Positions 59,357-64,000 of a DNA stretch of 64,000 bases are shown piece by piece; the stretch's first letter is position 1, and each line of letters starts with the position of its first letter. The position numbers and the translations under genes were made by a program. The notes beneath the pieces were generated by a model that was given only the letters and a program-made list of their open reading frames with translations, was not told the DNA's origin and made no database searches. This DNA is from Proteles cristata cristata (lineage: Eukaryota; Chordata; Mammalia; Carnivora; Hyaenidae). The stretch spans positions 310,001-374,000 of the forward strand of contig JAESUZ010004508.1 of NCBI GenBank assembly GCA_017311185.1, given 5' to 3'.

Positions 59357-61927
59357 GGAGGGAAGAGTTGAGATGGCAGAGTAGTAGGGGGGAACCCATG
59401 CTTCCTGGTCCTCTCAGCAAAGCTAGATAAATATCAAATCATTATGTATGACCAGGAAATTGATCTGAGGACTGAGAGAACAAACTGCACAAGTAACTAG
59501 AGGGAGAAAATAGGGCACATTGTGGAAGGTAGGAGGTGTGGATTCGTGATTTGGGAAAGAAAAAAATTGATGGTGCTGCTGAGGGGAGGGAGCCCTGATT
59601 AGAGAGAGAGGAGAGAAACAGGACACATAGGGCACCGTACAAGAAAAAACACTTCTCCAAAACCACTGATGGTGAAAAGGAGAGGGACTTTATTCCAAGT
59701 TTTTACAGGCCTGAGAATCCCCTGGGTCGCACTGGGACAGGCAGTCTCTCTGCCTGGAGTGCATCTGAGAGAGGCAGCACTGCCTCTCTGGGGAGAAAAG
59801 AGCCAGTGGGTGCCCCAGAGCTGCCTGTTTCATTACCACAGGAACAGAGGTACCTGCCAAGGACAGCTAGCCTGGATGCCAGCTTTTGGCTGTGCTTTAC
59901 CATAAACTCCAAGCCCCTGCATGTTCCTGCAATTGCCCTTGTGGGACAAACCACTACCAGCCACAGCGCAGTGAGACCTGTCCCCCTGAGGAGTCCATTC
60001 TGACCAGGTCCCTAAGACTTGAGTTTTGAAGTCCAGCCTGCACACCTGAACATAAAACGCAAAAGCACTGTGCCACCAGGTGGGCAGATGGCTCAGCCAC
60101 ACACAGGTTGAAGGCAGGGACCTGAGAGAAGCCTGGGACACACACAAGGGGAAATTGTGTGCTCTTCTGTGAGGGCTTCCTGAACTCCCTTCTTGGGGGA
60201 CTAGAGAGCCAGCTGATGACATTTTTACCCCTGCTGGTCAGCACAGACAGACCAGTGAGCAGAAAGTGCTCACAGTGGAGGCTTGAGTGACAAGCCAGGC
60301 ACCCCTGCATTCTGCAGGTGTTTTTTTTTTTTTTTTTAAACTAGGGCAAGTGTGCCTGAGACTCAGAGCAGCAGTGGGCCTTCCCCTAGAAGACCAGCAC
60401 AAATCCCATGCATACACCAAGAGTATTCCAAAGCTTTAGCTCTAGGGGAAACAGGATTTAGTCTCCTTTTACAAGCAGACCAAAACTTGCCTAATATAGC
60501 CATTACTCTCAGGAGCAGGAAACACAACTTTCCTAACACACAGAGGCCAGAAACACAGGCAAAATGCCAAGATGAAGGTATTCATCCCAAAAGAAAGGAC
60601 AGGAAAAGACCATGGCCAGGGATTTAATCAAAACAAATATAAGTAATATGCCTGAACCAGAATTTAAAACAACAATTATAAGGATACTAGCTGGGCTAGA
60701 GAAAAGTGTATAGAAGATACCAGGGAGTCCCTTACTGCAGAGATAAAAAACCTAAAAACTAGTCAGGCCCAAATAAAAAATGCTATAACCAAGATGCAAA
60801 ACCACTGGTTGTAATGACTACAAAGATGGAAGAAGCAAAGGAATGAATAAGTGATATAGAAAATGAAATTATGAAAAACAATGAAGCTGAAAAGAGGAAA
60901 GAAAAATACTGGATCGTGACAATAGACTTAGGGAACTCAGCAACTCCATAAAGCATAACATTCTTATACTAGGAATCCCAGAAGAAGAGAGGCGGGAAAG
61001 GAGAAGGTTTATTTGAGCAAATTATAGCTGAAAACTTCCCTAATCTGGAGGAAAAAACAAGACATCCATATCCAGGAAGCACGGAGAATACCCATCAAAA
61101 TCAACAAAAAGCAGGCCAACATGAAGACGTATCATAGTAAAATTTGGAAAATACAGATAAGCAAAGAATCTTTAAAGCAGAAAGGGAAAAGAAATTCCTA
61201 ACCTACAAGGGAAGACAAGGTTAGCAGCAGATCTCTCGTCAGAAACTTGGCAGGCCAGTAGGGAGTGGCATGATATACTCAAAGTGCAGAATGGGGAAAA
61301 TATGCAGCCAAGAATACTTTGTCCAGCAAGGCTGTCATTCAAAACAGAAGGAGAGATAAAGAGAAGTCCCAGACAAACAAAAACTAAAGGAATTCATGAC
61401 CACTAAACCAGCCCTGCAAGAAATATTAAAGGGGACTCTTTGAGTGAGAAAGACCAAAAGCAACAAGGACTAGAAAGGAACAAAGAAAAACCTCAGAAAC
61501 ACTGATTTTACAGGTAATACAAAAACAGTACATTCATACCTGTCAATATCACTCTGAATGTAAATGGACTAAATGCTCCAATCAAAAGATAAAGGATATA
61601 GAATGGATAAAAAAACAAGACCCATTTATATGCTGCCTATAAGAAACTCATTTGAGACCTGAAGACACCTACAGATTGAAAGTGAGAGGATGAAGAACCA
61701 TTTAGCATGCTAATGGATGTCAAAAGAAAGCTACAGTAGCCATACTTATATCAGACAATCTACATTTTAAAACAAAGACTGTAACAAAAGATGAAGAAAG
61801 GCACTGTATCATAATAAAGGGGCTCTATTCAACAAGAAGATCTAACAATTGTAAATATTTATGCCCTCAACTTGAAATACCCAAAAATATCAATTAATAA
61901 CAAACATAAAGAAACTCATTGATGATA

Positions 61928-61960
<33 letters not shown>

Positions 61961-62986
61961 CAATAGTGAAATTTAATACCCCACTTACAGCAATGGACAG
62001 ATCACCTAAGCAGAAAATCAACAAGGGAACAATGGCTTTGAATGACACCCTGGACCAGATGGACTTAACAGATATAATCAGAACATTTCATATTAAAGCA
62101 GCAGAATACACATTCTTCTCAACTGCACATGGAACATTCTCCAGAACAGATTGCACACCGGGTCACAAATCAACCCTCAATAAGTACAAAAAGACTGAGA
62201 TCATATCATGCATGTTTTCAGAGCACAACATTATGAAACGTAAAGCCAACCACAAGAAAAAATTTGGAAAGACCACAAATACACAGAGGTTAAAGAACAT
62301 CCTACTAAAGAATGAATGGGTTAACCAGGAAATTAAAGAAGAAATAAAAAAATAGAAGGAAGCAAATGAAAATGAAAACATTGACAGTCCAAAACCTCCT
62401 GATTGCAGAAGAAGGAAGTATATAGCAATACAGGCCTACCTCAAGAAGCAAGAAAAGTCTCAGATATACAACCTAACCTTACACCTAAAGGATCTACAAA
62501 AGGAAAAGCAAATAAAGCCTACAGCCAGCAGAGAAAAGGGAAATTAAAATAATGATTAGAGCAGAAATAAATTAAGCATTTAAAAAAAAAAAACAGTAGA
62601 ACCGACTAATGAAACTGAGAGCTGGTTCTTTGAAAGAGGTAATAAAAAAGAATGAAATCTTGCCATTTGCCACGACATCAATGAAGCTAGAGAGTATTAT
62701 GCTAAGCAAAGAGATGCACAAATAACATGATTTCATTCATATGTATAATCTAAGAAACAAAACAAATGAGCAAATGGGAAAAAAGAGAGAGGCAAAGCAA
62801 GAAACAGACTCCTAATTATAGAGAGCAAACTCATGGTTACCAGAAGGGAGGTGGGTGGATGGGTTAAATAGGTGATATGGATTAAGGAGTATACTTGTTG
62901 CGTTGAACAAGTAAAATATATTTCATGCCTGAAGCTAATATTGCACAGTATGTTAACTAACTAGACTTTAAATAAAAACTTTTAAA
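59357..62986 (+). mobile_element. L1 with 5' UTR and ORF1, large ORF2 deletion
   Basis: Begins 'ggagggaagagttgagatgg', an L1 5' UTR start. A GC-richer, CpG-bearing 5' UTR follows (about 59690-60400), then ORF1-like sequence (about 60610-61440). After that come ORF2 endonuclease sequence ('aatggactaaatgctccaat', about 61563) and its continuation past an (AAT)n expansion at 61929-61957. At about 62640 the text jumps from early ORF2 ('gagctggttctttgaaagag') to its very C-terminal end ('aaaagaatgaaatcttgcca') and the 3' UTR, so roughly 3 kb of ORF2 is missing. All frames are broken. Confidence 0.75.
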
Positions 62987-63825
62987 AAGTGGGCAAAAGA
63001 CATAAACACTTTTCCAAAAAAGACATCCAGATGGCCAAGAGACACATGAAAAGATGCTCAACATCACTCATCATCAGGGAAATGTAAATCAAAACTACAA
63101 TGAGATATCACCTCACAACCATCAGAATGGCTAATATCAAAAACACAAGAAACAACCTTGTTGGCATGGTTGTGGAGAAAAAGAACTCTCTTGCACTACT
63201 GGTAAAAATGCAAAGTGGTGTAACCACTGTGGAAAACAGTATGGAGGTTCCTCATAAAGATAAAAATAGAACTACTCTATGATCCAGCAATCACACTACT
63301 GGTTATTTACCCACAGAATACAAAATTCTAATTCAAAGGGGTACATGCACCCCCTATGTTGATATCAGCATTATTTACAACAGCCAAGATATGGAATCAG
63401 CCCAAGTGTACATCAACTAATGAATGGATAAAGATACAGTGTATATATACAATGGACTATTTATTCAACCATAAAAAGAATGAAATCTTGTCATTTGTAA
63501 TGACATTGATGGAGCTAGAATTCTATTCTAAGCAAAACAAGTCAGTCAGAGACTGATTTATGATTTCCCTCATACCATATGATTTCACTCATATGTGGAA
63601 TTTAAGAAACAAAACAAATGAGCAAAGGGAAAATGAGGGAAAGAGAGAGAGAGAAAGAGAGACAGATACAAACCAAGAAAAAGATTCTGAACTATAGAGA
63701 ACTAACTGATGATTACCAGAGGGGAGGTTGGGTGGGGAGGTAGATAAAACAGGTGATGGGGATTAAGAAATGTACTTGCCTTGATGAGCACCAGGTGATT
63801 AACATAAAAACTTTTTTAAAAAGCC
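62987..63825 (+). mobile_element. Second L1 3' end in tandem
   Basis: ORF2 C-terminal part ('agacatccagatggccaaga', 'gaactactctatgatccagc') to a 3' UTR ending 'aacataaaaacttttttaaa', directly after the previous L1 and in the same orientation. Its final 350 bases parallel 62640-62986. Confidence 0.85.
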
Positions 63826-64000
63826 AAAATTCACATTTCAAGTAAAAAATAAAATATTATGCTTGTGTATATATGACATTATTTAATTCCTCAGAGAGTA
63901 TCATAATTTGATAAAATATAAATTTGCCTATATTTAAAATAAATGATCACTTCATACCTTTAGGTAAAATATTTTATCAAAAGATCATGTTAGGGTACAT
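63826..64000. other. UBR3 intron at window edge, unassigned
   Basis: AT-rich sequence with no feature seen. Confidence 0.5.

Larger units (their letters stand above)
24644..64000 (-). other. UBR3: UBR3 gene, 3' portion (exons, introns and 3' UTR)
   Basis: The gene is transcribed right to left and extends past the right edge of the window. Seven coding exons join without a frame break and encode about 334 C-terminal residues. I recognise the protein as UBR3 from segments such as RKTCSVCTKVPKDPAVCLVC and the final residues WGPHYNGL. UBR3 is a cytosolic E3 ubiquitin ligase of the UBR-box/RING family; its UBR box, RING and most of the protein lie upstream of this window. From the 3' end the intron sizes are about 0.3, 0.8, 2.9, 14.1, 0.1, 4.9 and more than 6 kb. 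The large introns are mostly transposons, and the three longer L1 3' segments inside the gene (44693, 55940, 62987) lie antisense to it. Upstream exons are incomplete here. Confidence 0.95.

Noticed and set aside
59669..60420. Cluster of overlapping open frames on both strands
   Set aside because: They arise from the GC-richer 5' UTR of an L1, where stops are rarer; none has a conserved product.
61957..62355. 132-codon plus-strand open frame
   Set aside because: It is a piece of the L1 ORF2 endonuclease-region sequence in a decayed element.
1..64000. CRISPR array, operon or prophage-like systems
   Set aside because: The many repeats are dispersed SINEs and L1s of a mammalian genome; there are no regularly spaced repeats and no prokaryotic gene organisation.

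Overview
This is a piece of mammalian nuclear DNA, almost certainly from a cat-family carnivore. More than 30 tRNA-Lys-derived CAN-type SINEs lie across the window. Their head begins with a variant of GGGCGCCTGGGTGGCTCAGT and they have a CT-rich 3' part, which is the felid SINEC_Fc type. Several LINE-1 3' ends are also of the carnivore type. The only protein-coding gene I can support is the 3' end of UBR3, a RING-type E3 ubiquitin ligase of the UBR family, on the minus strand. Its last seven coding exons lie at 50896-51020, 45881-45988, 45636-45761, 31354-31533, 28252-28461, 27335-27474 and 26914-27031. They join in one open frame with correct GT/AG splice sites and end in the conserved UBR3 C-terminus. 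The 3' UTR runs from 26913 to about 24644, where an AATAAA signal is followed by a GU-rich element. A further candidate exon lies at 57921-58010, but its phase needs one more exon that I could not find.

Layout: 1-24643 lies beyond the UBR3 poly(A) site and is gene-free as far as I can see. It holds a heavily interrupted L1 (about 1975-6925), clusters of SINEs (7049-9374), L2 and MIR remnants, a run of old minus-strand L1 sequence (14540-20740) with SINEs inserted in it, and LTR-type remnants at 20790-21900. The region 24644-64000 is UBR3 3' UTR, exons and introns. The 14.1 kb intron between 31534 and 45635 is mostly transposable elements: an old minus-strand L1 (32890-37640) carrying five SINEs and an LTR-like insertion, two plus-strand L1 segments, a Tigger/MER2-like DNA transposon, and a recent 5'-truncated L1 (44693-45503) with an exact 17-bp target duplication and a probable 3' transduction. 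The last 8 kb holds another truncated L1 (55940-56931) and an L1 with its 5' UTR but a large internal ORF2 deletion (about 59357-62986), followed in tandem by a second L1 3' end.

I found no operon-like system, CRISPR array, novel enzyme cluster or other new biological system. Most of the open reading frames longer than 60 codons are transposon remnants, SINE translations or out-of-frame shadows of the UBR3 exons. The points most worth a second look concern retroelement history (a young SINE subfamily, composite SINEs sharing one target duplication, L1 3' transduction, tandem L1 ends) and the unresolved UBR3 exons above 51 kb. Family names for repeats come from recognition by eye; boundaries without a target duplication are accurate to about 10-30 bases.
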